Assembly: GCA_037127315.1 (NCBI GenBank)
Contig: JBBBDQ010000330.1
Location: forward strand, 971,001 to 1,035,000
Length of the DNA: 64,000 nucleotides
Origin: Ascarosepion bandense
Taxonomy: Eukaryota > Mollusca > Cephalopoda > Sepiida > Sepiidae
Direction: 5' to 3'
Shown: piece after piece, positions 1 through 12,389 of the stretch
Layout: every line of letters begins with the position of its first letter
Position numbering within the stretch: position 1 is the stretch's first letter
Notes under the pieces: model-generated
Database searches by the model: none
What the model was told of the DNA's origin: nothing
What the model saw: the letters and a program-made list of their open reading frames with translations, nothing else
Position numbers and translations under genes: made by a program

Positions 1-284
1 ATGCAACTGTTTGTGATAAAATATAAAATTAGTCTTGTTTGCTATTAAACATTGTCATTTTATCTCTCTTTCTCTCTCTCTCTCTCTTGAACAAATATAT
101 ATGATTGAGAATTTAAATTGATTTAACAACTTTTACTACAACTTGAGTCATTGGACAAAATCAATTCATTTAGTAATAACCATTTTAATCTATCTTTTCT
201 ATAAAATTATTTTAAAAGGGGCATTTAAAGCTGGTTTGAAATTTTGAGATGAAGCCTTATCATAGCTTCAGGATTTATTCAGAC
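1..284. other. Unassigned AT-rich DNA with TC microsatellite
   Basis: No coding or mobile-element signal is visible. A short (TC)n run lies at about 61-88. Confidence 0.6.
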
Positions 285-352
285 AAGTATCTTTGTCTTT
301 ATAACTGTATCTCAATTTTTTGACTGGTTTTCTCTCCAGCCTTCATCAGGTA
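285..352 (-). repeat. Decayed copy of CTGATGA-type repeat
   Basis: On the minus strand this reads CCTGATGAAGGCTGGAG, then a short spacer and a decayed 'AGTCAAAAA' segment. The order matches the better-preserved copies at 13.2, 18.4 and 61.1 kb. No inverted partner arm is seen, so it is a fragment. Confidence 0.45.
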
Positions 353-1029
353 TTTGTCAGCACTTTGTAACTATTTATTTTCTCCAAGAGGAACATCATT
401 TTGATTTTGTCTTTATTGCAGTCAGTACTTTTTCTAGAAGTTGGAGTTTGGTTGCTGTATTTTTCTTGATGTACTGAACTTTTTCTTTTTAGTGAAATTT
501 ATGAGGTTACCATCCTTTATAAATGAGGAAATAAAAGGTTGTTTGAAAGTTACTGAAAGAGATCAATTCCTGTTGAAGACTCAAGAGAAAATCATTCTTG
601 AAACATTGTTAAAAGCAACACAGATGACTGGTCAGAATAAATTGACACCTAAAGAGTCATTTTATACAGCTCTATTTATATGACCATATTAGATCCATTT
701 GTCTGAAGGAAAACTGATAATGCTACATAGTTCATGATTTACAATTGTCTGATTTTATATTAGGAAAGAGTTATGTTGATTCTAGATTTAGCAGACCTAT
801 CAAATCCTCTAAGTTTACCTCATTTGTTAAAATAATTTGACCTTTTAACAGCAGAAATATTTTATCAAAATCCTTCCTTTTCAATGAGCTATTTTAAAAT
901 CTATATATGAGACTTAAATCATTATTTTTGCTTTCTATTTACTAGGATCATTAAATCATTATCTGCAAAAGGTTAATAGGCAATAAAAAAAACAATCAAT
1001 ATGATACTTTTTTTTTTGTTTAAAAAAAA
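353..1029. other. Unassigned AT-rich DNA
   Basis: Nothing recognisable. An 80-codon open frame at 441-683 has no family features and AT-biased composition, and I do not treat it as a gene. Confidence 0.6.
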
Positions 1030-1900
1030 TAATCAACTTCACTCTATGTAAGCCAGCAAAACCATTAAGCCACAAAGGTTTACCAGGTGAGAGAATTAGA
1101 AAAAAAAACATTATTTAGGAGCAAGAACAATAGAAGAGTAATCAGTTAAACAGTAGATAATGATTGACATTGTATTTAAATTTTTGAAGATCAAACTTGT
1201 TTGGAAAGTAAGAAGCCAGAAGCGACTTCCATGAGCAAGAAGTGTAAAAAATAACAAAAATAAAACTGTTAGCATAGTTATGGTTACATCTAACAATTTC
1301 AACTGTAATCTAATGGGACCTTGTTGCTCATCTAGTACTGTGCTTAAATTTATAAAGTCTAGATACCATAACAAAAAGCTCATGAAAACAATTACCATGA
1401 AAGTATTTATAAAAAAGGCACATGGATGCAACTTTATGGTGATAGGTGAAAGAGACTGAAGCTGGGATGCCAGGTCAGGACCAATAATATTACTGATTCG
1501 TTTTTGGATTTTATCCAGAACCTCTAAATATAAAGCAGGATCACTGGACCATATAAGGCAGCAATGTTTGAAGCATGAATGAATAGTAGACTTATATCTA
1601 TGTAAGATCGATTCAAGAGAGAAAAATTGTCTAGTATGACAGTACCAACTTTCTTAGCAGCTGACCTAGCAATGAATTCAATATAGTTTTTCCACTTTAT
1701 GTGAGGCAAGAATATTAGCCCAAGAAGGTGCAACAAGTCATTCTCTTAGAGATTAGCATCACCCATACTGATGGAAGACAGCAAGGGGTCTCTCAGATGA
1801 TTAATAGAGAGCAGTTAAGTTTTGGAGGCATTCAAATTAACAAGTCATCCTTTACCCCAGTTAACAACAGATTGTAGACTTTTTTTTTAGCTCAACTGCC
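1030..1900 (-). mobile_element. Decayed 5'-truncated LINE (same family as the 45.7-48.6 kb element)
   Basis: Reverse-strand reading gives a segment with IKWKNYIEFIARSAAKKVG, which aligns with LKWNDYIESIAKSAAMKVG in the C-terminal third of the intact LINE at 45741-48629. It is followed by a 'YKYF'-type segment and the 3' UTR. Stops and frameshifts break the frame, so this is a dead copy lacking the endonuclease and most of the reverse transcriptase. Confidence 0.85.
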
Positions 1901-4084
1901 AATTTGATCTTATTGATCTGATTAGACTTACAAATTCTTATTCAAATCCCGATTTGTTTTATGACAACTATATAAGTAGGATGTATGATTTACTACTGCC
2001 TGTTAAACTCTTTTCCAAATCATCTCTTATGACAATTTATTTGTAGCCATGGAAACAAACTCCTTACACTTAATGCTGTTATTCAAATGCTCACTTTTAT
2101 TGATTAATTTTATTCCATATATTATTTTGAACTGTTATCTTCATCTTAATTGTTTTTAACATTTTGGCTGATACATGCTTTGGCCTTTTGCAGTGACGTA
2201 TTTTTAGAATTTACTTTAATGTTATTAATTTCTCTTTCATTTTCTTGATTATTGTTAATAACAACAAAGATGTTAGATGACTTATATATGGAATAATGAA
2301 AACACTTTATCTCAAAGTTTAAAAAAAAGCAACCAGCCTTACATCTGTTATAATAATAATAATAATTATTATAACAGATGTAATAATAAATATCATTATC
2401 AGTATGACTGATATTGTACAAGTATATAAGTTATATTTGTTATGACTATTATTACAGATATTCCTTTTACTGCAGCTATTATCACTAATATCTTTTAGCA
2501 ATATTGTTATTACTACTACTACTACTACCACCACCATGACTTATTGTGATGACCATGAATGCTTTCATTATTGCTATTATTATTATTGCTTTTAATGAAT
2601 GAAATGTTTTATGATTCCAAATGCTTTTAATTCATTGCTTTTTCTTTGTTGTATATGACAGCTGCTTTTATCAGATTTATATTGTGTTTTTGTTGATATT
2701 TTTGTTAATTTAAAAATTATTTTAATATCCTGTATTGCACCCTGAAAAATGAAGAGTTATCTCAAGTTTTGATAAGTCTTTAAAATATGACTATTTTTGT
2801 CTTTTCTACCCTAACTGAAATGACTTTGTATTTGATTAAAAGAAAACCTGAATCTAGACTCTAAACACACAACAAAGTTGCTTCATTCCTTTTTTTTTTT
2901 TTTTTTTTTTTTTCATGTCATTCCCTTTGAAGATGTAGGCACTCATGACTTTCCACATATTCATTTGCTTTATTATCTGTGAATTAGCATAACTTCTTGT
3001 GAAAAAGATTAACTTCCTGTTTCTTACTCTACAGCTATGAATTAGGATGATCCTTTTTGACTGACTGACACTTACAATTCCTCTATTATTTAACCCTTAG
3101 CTGTAGGATATTTGTGTGAAAGCAAATGCAATAGACTCTCATTCCACTTTCTGATAATGGTTATGATAACATCACAATATTCTATATTACTTGGAAAAAT
3201 GTCAATAGCAAACACATTCCATATGCAGTTAAAATATTTTACCTTAGACTCTATACATTTTTGATAAAATCTTTTCACTTTTTAAATAATATCTTTCTCT
3301 TTTCTTTTACTAATGTTTACTCAGTACAAGGCTCAAGAGTCACTTAAGATAGGGTTATCAAATGAAGTATCAGATATGAATGTAAGAGTAGGAATAACCA
3401 AATTTGAACAAAAAGGAAAAATCTTACAAGTCTCAAAGAGGATAGTCATTTAAAAGATAATTTTGTTTTTATAATAATTACCTTTGTACATTGTACTAAT
3501 AAGCTACAATATAATGTACTCTTTTCCTATAAATTTGCTACTGTATATTTTAAGTTTTCTTATGATTAATGAAGAGAAATAGTCAAGGATGAAGCATCTT
3601 GGCTCTGTTAAAGAACATTGCCAATATTCTTGTTGTACTTGGATTGGCCATTTGCAGACTCTAAGAAATTTAAAACAATTTAATTGTTGTTCATTTTTCA
3701 AGAATGTTGAATCCAAAAATTTCAAATAGAAAATTCATTTTCAGCTCAAAATTATTAATTTTTATTTTCAATGACCATAAATAGTAAATGCACTTGTACT
3801 ATCATATGAAATAGTTTGCTTAAAAATTATTTTAAAAATTTTCTTTTCATTTATTTTATTAATCAATTTATTTACTTGTATTCATTTATTTTTCAAATAA
3901 TTTTAATCATTAAGGTTGCTTTGTGCCTTAGATCTTAGTTTTAGTATAAATTCAGCAAAATTAAAAGATAATGGAATAAGAAAATTGTGAAAGGGAAATA
4001 AATTTTTAAAAATTTTTTTCTTATTTTGGCAATGTTCTGATTTGACATTTTATATAAATGTGGACATTGAAGTCAACACCCAGA
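1901..4084. other. Unassigned AT-rich DNA with simple repeats
   Basis: Holds trinucleotide-rich stretches (AAT and ACT/ACC, about 2350-2535) and a poly-T tract at about 2890-2913. Antisense frames through the trinucleotide runs give Asn/Tyr/Val-rich peptides that are only translated microsatellites. No gene is supported. Confidence 0.6.
2341..2381. repeat. Perfect 17-bp inverted repeat (hairpin)
   Basis: ACATCTGTTATAATAAT is followed 7 bases later by its exact reverse complement. It lies in an AAT-rich region. It may be a relic of a small foldback element or arise from microsatellite slippage. Confidence 0.7.
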
Positions 4085-4132
4085 GGTGACAGTCTGTTTC
4101 ATACTAAATGCAATTGTCAGGCCATGTGATGA
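4085..4132 (+). repeat. Solitary copy of a Penelope-flanking motif
   Basis: The segment containing CAGTCTGTTTCAT and TTGTCAGGCCATGTG matches, in opposite orientation, the segment at about 35953-35998 just downstream of the Penelope-like remnant. It is probably a fragment of the same element's flanking repeat. Confidence 0.5.
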
Positions 4133-5346
4133 CTGTTGTTTCTTAACTAATTGATGTTATATTCAGTATTTTGGCTTCAGAATTTTATAGACAGACCCAC
4201 TAGCAATTGCTCTATCCACTCGTCAGGAGATACCAGCAATATATGTGTGTTTGTATGACACAAAGTGGAAATGCTATAAGTGACTTGTGGCAATGAACAT
4301 CTGCTGATTTTGTCTTCAGCCATAACCAAAAAAATAAATAAAAACACTTTTTGGTTACAGTGGGCTGATTTAAAATCCAACAGACACCAGCCACTCCAAC
4401 AACCAAACCTTTTTGGTTGTTAGATTTTATATGGTAATTTAATTTATGGCTTCTCATATCCTCAAAAATACCAATGCATTTTTCTTGCACATAGTTTTGT
4501 TTTTCATTCCAACTTGAAGAAACCAAAATTAAGATGTTCTGTGAAATGTCATTTTATAGCTTTTCCACTCTCTCAGATGCTATTATATATATCACACACA
4601 CACACACACACACACGCGCGCACAAACTTCTATCACCATATTTGTTTTTGATTTATAAGAAGTGACTCTCTGAAACTATTTCCACTTTTTTACTACCATG
4701 ATCAGAACTCACATTGATTACATATTATTTTTCTGTCTGGAGCAAATTTCTGTTGTCCTAGAGAAAGTTGTGTATAAAGGCTCTGTTTATGCTACTAAAA
4801 TATCTTATAACACTTAATGATGTTGCTATTACTACTACTGAAATTTAACCTGAAGTGAGAGAATAGGCCTTACTCTCACTTTAATGCTTTTCCAAATGTT
4901 CTATCTGAAATGGTGACAAGAGATTTTTTTGTTAATCATTTTACCTCAAGGAAAGTGATAAAGCCACTAAGACAAAAGGGGGGGTACTGTGTCAAATGGA
5001 TTACAATAATAAAATAAAGACAAGATGCAGAGAAAATATAAATTATGTTGTTGATGGCCTTGTTTTTTTTTTTTTGGGGGGGGGGGTTAACACCCAAATG
5101 AAGTTCTAAAACTAATATTGTCTGTCCCCTTCCCATATTCTCTGAAAGTAATTGAGTTCTGATCTGTTATTTGGTTAAGGGGATATATCAGACTAGTAAA
5201 TACTGGTTGATATAGGAGACTTTGATGTTCATTTGCAAGTGTGAAAAGCAAAAGTTTCTCAATAAATTTCACTGAGTAGTAAAAAGTTGTTACTATCTTT
5301 ATTATTCAAACTGGTTCCATATTGTACTAAAATTGGCAAAGGTTAT

Positions 5347-5397
<51 letters not shown>

Positions 5398-5470
5398 GCC
5401 TTTTTTTTTTTTTTTTAAACCATTGGAATGGGATATATTTAAGATTTTGATTGTAATTTAGACTGAGTAA
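4133..5470. other. Unassigned DNA with CA, CT/TA and T/G tracts
   Basis: Contains a (CA)n run at about 4593-4622, a poly-T then G11 tract at 5063-5086, and a (CT)n(TA)n compound microsatellite at about 5349-5397. No gene seen. Confidence 0.6.
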
Positions 5471-5501
5471 TTTAGAGTGGCTGCTGTAGTGCAGTGATTA
5501 A
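5471..5501 (+). repeat. 31-bp exact repeat shared with 7563-7593
   Basis: The 31 bases are identical at both loci and include GTAGTGCAGTGATTAA, which resembles a tRNA A-box region. Here the match ends abruptly; at 7563 it continues into a longer tRNA-like sequence. Confidence 0.6.
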
Positions 5502-6367
5502 TATTAGGCCTTAAAATCAAGTTCCTCATCTCTAAAATGTACATAAGCTGATAATCTTCATTTTTCACTTAATTTTCACATTGCTAATAAAAAATAGAAC
5601 TTTTTTTTTTCTAATGAGAAAATAAATATTTCTTTTAATGGATGAGGTTTTCTTTTCTTTTTTATATATACAGATACTACACTTTTACTTTACAGAATGA
5701 ACAAAAAAACTACATAAATAAGTTAACATTGGTTTTGTCAAAGATTCAATAATTCTTAAGAGAAAATATTATCTGTTTTTGAAAGTAAATTTATTTGATG
5801 GAAACAGAACTGCTTGGCATTCAAGCATTTCAGTGTTACCTTAAAGATTGTACCTTCTATAGAAATTACATGTTCTTGGTTAACAGATTACTCTCAAGTT
5901 ATTGCAAGTGAGTTTTAATTTTCCCAGTTATGTCTAGCTTCATACCAAAGTTGTCTTAGTCCAACAAGTATCTTAGATGGGCATCTTATAAAGTACTAGT
6001 CTTTTTTAAAATACTAAAACTAGTACAATCACACCTTTACTGTGCTTGTTGTTTCAAGGTTCCACAGATTTAAACCTGGATTTTTATTTAATAAAGTGCT
6101 ACCCATTCTGATAACTTATGAATTTGTAAGTGAAACAGGATAATGAAACTGCAAGGTATGTGAAAAATGTGACTTAAGTCAAAGGAACACATATTTAAAC
6201 CAATTGCTTTGTTTTGTCTCAGCAATTTTTAATCACATAAGCATGCTTAGCAAAAACCTAATATCAATTTTTAGCAAAGTATCTCTGAGTTGTGAAGAAA
6301 ATATCAAACATGAAAATTTCTTTGGGTTTCAATTCTGAGATAAATAATTGTCAATATACTTTTTATT
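5502..6367. other. Unassigned AT-rich DNA
   Basis: No recognisable gene or repeat family. Confidence 0.55.
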
Positions 6368-6838
6368 ATTCTGAACTATTGTTCTCATCTTGGTTTATAT
6401 AGATGTTATCATGGACGCAATGTTTCAGCCAAGTACCTACTGGCCATCATCAGCTGTCTATTTATTTGGTTGATATTGGATATCTGTTTTTTATTGTGTT
6501 TGTCGCAATGATGTCAGTTATTAATTGTTTTTATTAGGGGTTGACCTTACACCTAGTAAAATATGTATAGCCAATTCCTATATCCATTATACCACTGTCC
6601 TGAAGGACATCAGTGTTGTTTTTGGAGTCTTTTATATCTAATGTCTGATGGTTTCGACATTTCATTATAATGGCTGATTGTACTGCTTTTTTTCATAACA
6701 ATAATTGCTATCACAGAAACAAACATCATAATCAACAGATATGCTATATCAGCCAAATCAATGGATATTTGTGGGCAGTGGGTACTTGTATCTTGTATCT
6801 AAAATAATGTCTATATATCAACCAAGATGAAAATTCCT
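6368..6838. mobile_element. Foldback/inverted-repeat element with CTGATGA motif
   Basis: The left end CTCATCTTGGTTTATATAGA pairs imperfectly with the right end TATATATCAACCAAGATGA. Next to the left arm, the minus strand reads CTGATGA, about 20 bases, then GAAAC. The interior shares phrases with the element at 11127-11720, such as the 'ATCAGTGTTGT...TTTTGGAG' block. No protein is encoded. The family is unidentified; a Penelope-derived origin is an inference. Confidence 0.65.
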
Positions 6839-7562
6839 GACTATAAATTTTAAATCTGACATCATTTTAACAAACTTTGTAAATGTATTCATTTATATGC
6901 CATTTCTCTTCAGAACTTCCTATTTTTTATAGTTCTTCTGTTGTCCTTTTCTATGAACTAACTATAGCTTAAAGTTAGTTAAAAAGTCAGTATCACAAGT
7001 GTTGTGATTTTGATATCTCACAATTTTGTCTATTTAAACTGAGTTTAGAAAATAATTACAGGTATTCCTCCACTTTTCCAAGGTTTGTTTGACACGATTT
7101 GACTTCCACAAAAAACATTACTAGTATAATTTCCACTTCCATCTAAAATGGCATAGTGAAGAAGCAATTATCATTAATTTAAATGGAGAAAATTGTTTTA
7201 GTATTCCTAGACCCAAAGTGATTTTTTTTTTTTTTTTTGTCTGCCTGCTTTAATATCAAAGTTCATCGGCAGAGCAGAGCTAATTTGGAAGGCTTGAAAT
7301 ACAACAGCATGCTTGACTGCTTAGCCTCACACATTTTACCATCATACATTTCTATGTTGACAATCAAAACTTTTGAAAACCTGTCCTAACCCTGTGTTTC
7401 AAAATTGAGGTCATATTTTGGCTATAAATGCAGCTTTGTTATTCATTTTAAAAAAAATCACATACAAGGTTTGTTTTTTTTTGGGGGGGGGGGTTCTCCC
7501 CCCTCTCTGAACAAAAAGTTTCAGAGGAAAGTTCTAATTTTGGACAATGGAAGAAACCTGTA
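6839..7562. other. Unassigned DNA with T/G tract
   Basis: Contains poly-T at about 7222-7239 and a T9-G11 tract at 7474-7493, almost the same composition as the one at 5063-5086. No gene seen. Confidence 0.6.
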
Positions 7563-7680
7563 TTTAGAGTGGCTGCTGTAGTGCAGTGATTAACAAGCAC
7601 TTCAATCAGATCAGTTACTGCTATGAGTTTAATCTTCATTGGGTACTCCAAGTACTGTCACATACCCTGTGGTCAAGATA
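7563..7680 (+). mobile_element. tRNA-like SINE fragment
   Basis: Starts with the 31-bp repeat shared with 5471-5501. The order is an A-box-like GTAGTGCAGTGATTAACAAG, then a decayed B-box-like GAGTTTAATC. It resembles the tRNA-like units at 31.6-31.9 kb (ATGGTTAACAAGC). Pol III activity is not demonstrable from sequence alone. Confidence 0.5.
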
Positions 7681-9570
7681 GTTGTAGGTTTTCTACTGAT
7701 ATCAGCAGCCAATTTTCAAGCTTAGATGGAAATAAGGATTTCTCCTGACAATCTCCTCTTTTCATTGACCTTTTGCCACATGAAACTAAACTTTATCTAT
7801 TATCATCTTGTGAGCATTGGAAAAGAAATGTTTGAAGAGTTAATATACTATCAGATTTTATTAAATTCTTAGTAGCATTTAATAAAATTTACATCTTGAT
7901 AGATTCTATACTGTCTTATTACTAGAATTAGAAAACCTGTCAAGCCTCCTAAATAATAATTGCAGTCTTTTTTTGGAGGTTAAATGTGCAATGCTATAGC
8001 TACACTTGCCAGAGATTTAAGAATGCTTTTCTTGTCACAACTGCAGAAAATTTGCATTTGTCTGAGAATAAGATTTGGGTATAGTTTCCTGCTATGTAAT
8101 CTACTTATGGTACATTACTAATGTCCTAACACACACACACACAAACACACACAAGTTTCCTTTGATAGTATTGAATGTATTCCTAAAAGTAAAGTTTGTT
8201 TTCATTTCTACAGAAATAGAACAAATGCAAGAGCCTAGATTCATGAATATTACACAAATTGAGTCTGGCTGAATTTTAAAGTTTTGAGTTTTTAACTTAT
8301 CAGATCTATCTATTATTGTGGGATATCTAAGCTGCTTTGAAAACTCAAAGCAAATCTTTCAAAGAATGTTTCTTGAATTTTTCCCTTGTTTTCATCATTC
8401 AGAACTAACCCAAGCAAGTTCCTTAAGTTCGATCATTTTATTTTTTTTTAATTATTTTTTTATTTTATTTTATTTTTATTTTTTAACTCTGTATTGAGCA
8501 TTCTTTGGCATTGAATAAAATTAGATTTCCTGTTCTGGAGACAAATTGACTAGTGACCTGTTAAGCAGATGATGTTGTTTGAACCATGTTTATTTGTATG
8601 ACTGGTTCAAGCTTAACTGTTGTTTTATATTTCATTTGAGAGAAGGGCTCTTTAGCTTGGAATATGGCATGCTGGCCAAAACAACAAAAAAAAAATTAAA
8701 TTCTAATAGTATCTTAAACCATTTTTATTTACATTCACCAGGTATTTATTTCCTTTGTTGGTATTTTGAGCTTTGGTTTTGTTAGAATGAACCAAAGTAA
8801 GATGCACCCAATAGTTTTCTGCCTGCAGAAGACTTACCAGATTGGAGATTGCACAAAATGCTTGAACTTTTGAGAGAAGTGACAGAATCTTCAAAGGACA
8901 ATTTTAAAAGTAATTATTGGTATAGATTTGAAATCAACCTGGCCAGCCAAAATTGATCATGGTGATATAATATACAGAATGTGTCACAGTCAATATACAG
9001 GCATCCGACATCACAAACATGACTAAAAGCAAAGGATTAAAGTTGTCTTTAGCAATTAGATTTCAGACCACCAAATAATTTTATAATAGATGACCACTTC
9101 AAGAGTTTGAACATGGTATATAATTTCTCTCGTATTAAGGCTTCTTGCTGGTGAAGAACAGTTGACTGTGTTTGGAGTTTAGTTAGTCTTGTCAGGTTTT
9201 AATATAGAAATCTACCCAAGAGTAAAGCAGAGTTTGTTTTTAAGAAGTCTTGATGCAAACATTCTGATTATCTTTCAATTTCATTATTTATAAGATGTTC
9301 TAATGTTACTCATTGATTTATTCAAACTGATATATTCATTTTTAACTCACCTTTTTTCATTTTTAAATGTTTAATAAGTTTATCTCTAATTTCTAATTTA
9401 ACTGAATAAATTTTTAAATTGTCAAAAAAATGGGAATCAAATCTTTTTAATCACCAGTTGATCTCTAGTTTATTAGCTTTACTTTTATAGATTGAATCAG
9501 AATATTTTATTTATAAAATTCATAAATATTTGAATGGATTTAATTTTTTATTTATTTTTATCATTTAATC
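7681..9570. other. Unassigned AT-rich DNA with CA microsatellite
   Basis: (CA)n at about 8110-8153 and T-rich simple sequence at about 8440-8483. Short open frames across the microsatellite are not gene-like. Confidence 0.55.
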
Positions 9571-10395
9571 CCAAGCAAGGTGATAGTCATTACAACACAA
9601 TGTGTTACTAGGAATGAAATAATCTGAGAAGAAAACTTTAAGGAGAGAGGACAATAAAAGAACAGAATTCAATAAGACAGATGTTGATTGACTGTGCATT
9701 TAAATTTTTGAAAATCAAAGTTGACTGGAAAGCAAGAAGCCAGAAGAGTTCCACAAGTGAGAAGTGCAAGAGAAGAAACTGTTAGCATATAACTTAGTTA
9801 TATCTAGTAGTTTCAACTATAAAATGATGAGATCTAGCTGCCAATTTAGTACTGTGCTTAAAAGTTGAGATACTAAAAAAGAAAGTTCATCAGAACAGTT
9901 ACCATGAAAATATTTAGAGAAAAGGCACAGAGAAGCTATGTTTACAGGAGTGGAAAAGTGACCAAAAGATGCCAGGTTAGGAATGATGACATTGCAGATT
10001 CTTTGGATTTTGTCAATGATTTGTAGATACACAGAAGTACTAGATCAGTTGTGGCAGCAATATTCAATATCATAGACAAATGATAAACTTATAACAGTGT
10101 AAGATTGATTCCAGCAAGAAAAATTGTCTAGAATGACATAGTGAGCCAGTTTTCTTAGCATAAGATTGATTCAGTAGATTCATTTTACTTGGAAAACATT
10201 AACAGGAGGAGGTTCAATAAGTCACTCTTTTTGGAGGGGGGGGGTAACATTGTCCATACAGACAGAAGTCAACAAAGGTTCTCTAAAATGAGTTTAAAAA
10301 GTTTTCGAAGCATTAAAATAAACATGCCATTTTTTTACACCAGTTAACAGATTGAAGCTCCTTTTTTTATATCAACTGCCAATTAAAGAGGCTTC
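9571..10395 (-). mobile_element. Decayed 5'-truncated LINE (45.7-kb family)
   Basis: The minus strand ends with the family's 3' signature (plus-strand CCCAAGCAAGG). It encodes IIDKIQRICNVII and VNIASLCLFSKYFHGNCSDE, which align with LLDKVQRRVCNVI and VASLCLFYKYFHGFCSDE near the C-terminus of the intact element. Frameshifts and stops elsewhere show it is dead. Confidence 0.85.
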
Positions 10396-10640
10396 AATTA
10401 TTATGTGATTGAGTGATTAGAACATTAGCACTCCAACTATGAAACCCTGGTTCAAATCTCTTCATAGTTAATTGGTCTGGGAAGTGATTTCCTGATAATA
10501 TTAGACTGTGGAAATGATCCATCATGTGGTACAATTGGGAAATATCTGAAAATGATAATATGGCTGTATCAAGCCTTGTGAATGAAATTGGACAGATGAA
10601 ACTGTTCAGAACCCATCAATGATTATGCTAGCATGAAATC
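10396..10640 (+). mobile_element. Probable tRNA-related SINE, decayed
   Basis: GATTGAGTGATTAGAACA resembles an A-box region and CCTGGTTCAAATCTC a B-box (GGTTCAAATC), about 35 bases apart. A body of about 180 bases follows with no coding potential. It is not closely similar to the 300-bp SINE family found elsewhere in the window. Confidence 0.5.
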
Positions 10641-11126
10641 AGAAGTCATCATGACTGAGGGCTTGTGCGTATTGTCTTTAGTTCAAAGCAGTTGAACACA
10701 CCAAATTATTCACTCTCTCCCAGAAACTAACAAGGGTCCAATCAGCATAGTTGCAGCATAAACTACAGGTTGTTGCTGTGGCTATTGAAGAAACAAATGT
10801 GCTTGATTAGGCATCTGCAACACGGATTAGCTAACAACCCTAACAAATGGCATACTCAGAAACAACCAGCCAGGTCACCCACCCTTTTTTTTATTATAAT
10901 TATGGATAATGTAACCAATCAGTCCCAAACAATTTACCTAAAATTATTTTTTTAAAAATTAGTCAAATTAAAAAATTCAGTTTTAGAATGTAAACTTGTT
11001 TCTAACTATGAATTTTTATATCCTTTGCATAATGTCATCAGTTGAACATTGTTATCTAAAAGATTCTGACCCAATATGATCTCAATAAGTAACTTTCTCT
11101 CTAGTTTTTATACTTTAAGTTATTCA
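10641..11126. other. Unassigned DNA
   Basis: No supported feature. A 61-codon open frame at 10770-10955 has no recognisable domain. Confidence 0.55.
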
Positions 11127-11720
11127 AACCATTGTTTTCATCTTGATTATTATAATTGTTATTATAAATACAACATTTCAGTCAAATACCATCTGGCCAT
11201 CTTCAAGTGATGGCTGATAAAGGATATCTGTTAATTATTGTCGTATTTTGTCAGTTGTGATGACAGGTTTTCCTTGTTCCTGCTAAACCAGAGTGTATTG
11301 TTTCACTACTTGATTCAGGGTTTGATCTCATGACAGCAATTCATTCACTGCCACCACTAGAAAGGATATCAGTGTTGTATTTTAGGAGCCTTTATATTTA
11401 ATATCAGATGGCTTTGACATTTAGTTATCATGGCAGATACATATCACTTTTGATAATTGAATTCAATAAAGTTGTGAAAGAATATACCCTGGTTCAGCAG
11501 AAACAAACAATAACTGGCATCACAGGAATAAAATAACACAACAGATGTCCCAGATCAACCAAACAATGAACACTTGTAGATGGCCAGAAAAGACTTGGTT
11601 GAAATTGTCCTGATTTTTAAATCCTTTGCATAATGTCATCAGCCGGATATTGTTATCTAAAAGTATGTATAATAACCAAGGTGAGACCAATAGTTCAAAT
11701 GAATTAAAGTATACTGACAA
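11127..11720. mobile_element. Foldback/inverted-repeat element, second copy of the 6.4-kb type
   Basis: The left arm ATTCAAACCATTGTTTTCAT is mirrored by the right arm AGACCAATAGTTCAAATGAAT. The minus strand next to the left arm carries a decayed CTTGAAGATGGCCAG...CTGAAATG, equivalent to CTGATGATGGCCAG...CTGAAAC at 6.4 kb. The interior shares the 'ATCAGTGTTGTATTTTAGGAG' block. About 590 bp, non-coding. Confidence 0.65.
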
Positions 11721-12266
11721 TTCCTCACCTCAAAAATGAAAGACAAAAAAAATTCCACTTTTAATTCTATGACTTAGAATTCTCAGTTCCATTTCTTTGA
11801 AATTCAAGGAAAATCAACTGGAAAAGATTGAAATAAAAAAAAAAAAGATTCAAAAAAAATTTTTTTATTAATTTTCAAAATTTGAAGTAATTATCTGAAA
11901 GATACAAATTGCTATTGTCAAAATAGAAATGACTTGTAGCATTCAATTCCAGTTGTACAAAATGTTAAAACAGTCAATAAGATAATCAAGGATAGAGATA
12001 TTAGTCTGAATAGATTAATGAGTAACCTTCCTTTCTTTTCTTTTTTTTTTTCTTCTTTGATGTCTTTACTTTTGCAACTCAGGTAAGGGTGGTATCAGCT
12101 GTCACTTTTTTTCTTGTTTTGTTTCTTTTTATGTTATTTTTCTTGTTTTTTTTTTTTTTTTTTTTCGTTTTATGTTTCTTTATTATCTTATGAAAAATTA
12201 AGAAACATTTAAAAAAAAAAAAAAAGAATTCTCATGCAGACTTTTGCTGGCTCATTTTACTTCCAG
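11721..12266. other. Unassigned, T-rich; candidate intron end
   Basis: Contains long poly-A and poly-T tracts. The last 30 bases form a pyrimidine-rich stretch ending in TTCCAG, the candidate 3' splice site for the exon at 12267. Confidence 0.5.
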
Positions 12267-12389
12267 GCAGTAACTCTGTTTGTCGGTGTTCTCATCCTGT
12301 GCCTGGCTATGGGAATCGTCTTTTTTCTGAACAGCCGAGCAGAGGTTGTCTTCTCTGCAGCACCAGTTTGCCCTTTTTTTGATGGCTAG
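12267..12389 (+). CDS. Candidate terminal exon A encoding a C-terminal membrane helix
   Basis: A possible last exon of a host gene that I cannot name. It follows a pyrimidine-rich tract ending in TTCCAG and reads, in phase 0, 40 codons to TAG at 12387. The peptide begins AVTLFVGVLILCLAMGIVFF, a clean hydrophobic helix of about 20 residues, followed by NSRAEVVFSAAP and a short tail. Its GC content is well above the flanking DNA. It aligns position by position with exon B at 16531 (T-L-x3-G-[VI], then a helix, then [RK]-A-[ED]-[VI]-x-F). The two therefore look like duplicated, mutually exclusive last exons. Upstream exons were not found in this window. An alternative is that translation reads through to a weak splice donor after the CCA codon. 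Function is unknown; a tail anchor or last membrane helix is inferred. Confidence 0.5.
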   Translation, partial: AVTLFVGVLILCLAMGIVFFLNSRAEVVFSAAPVCPFFDG

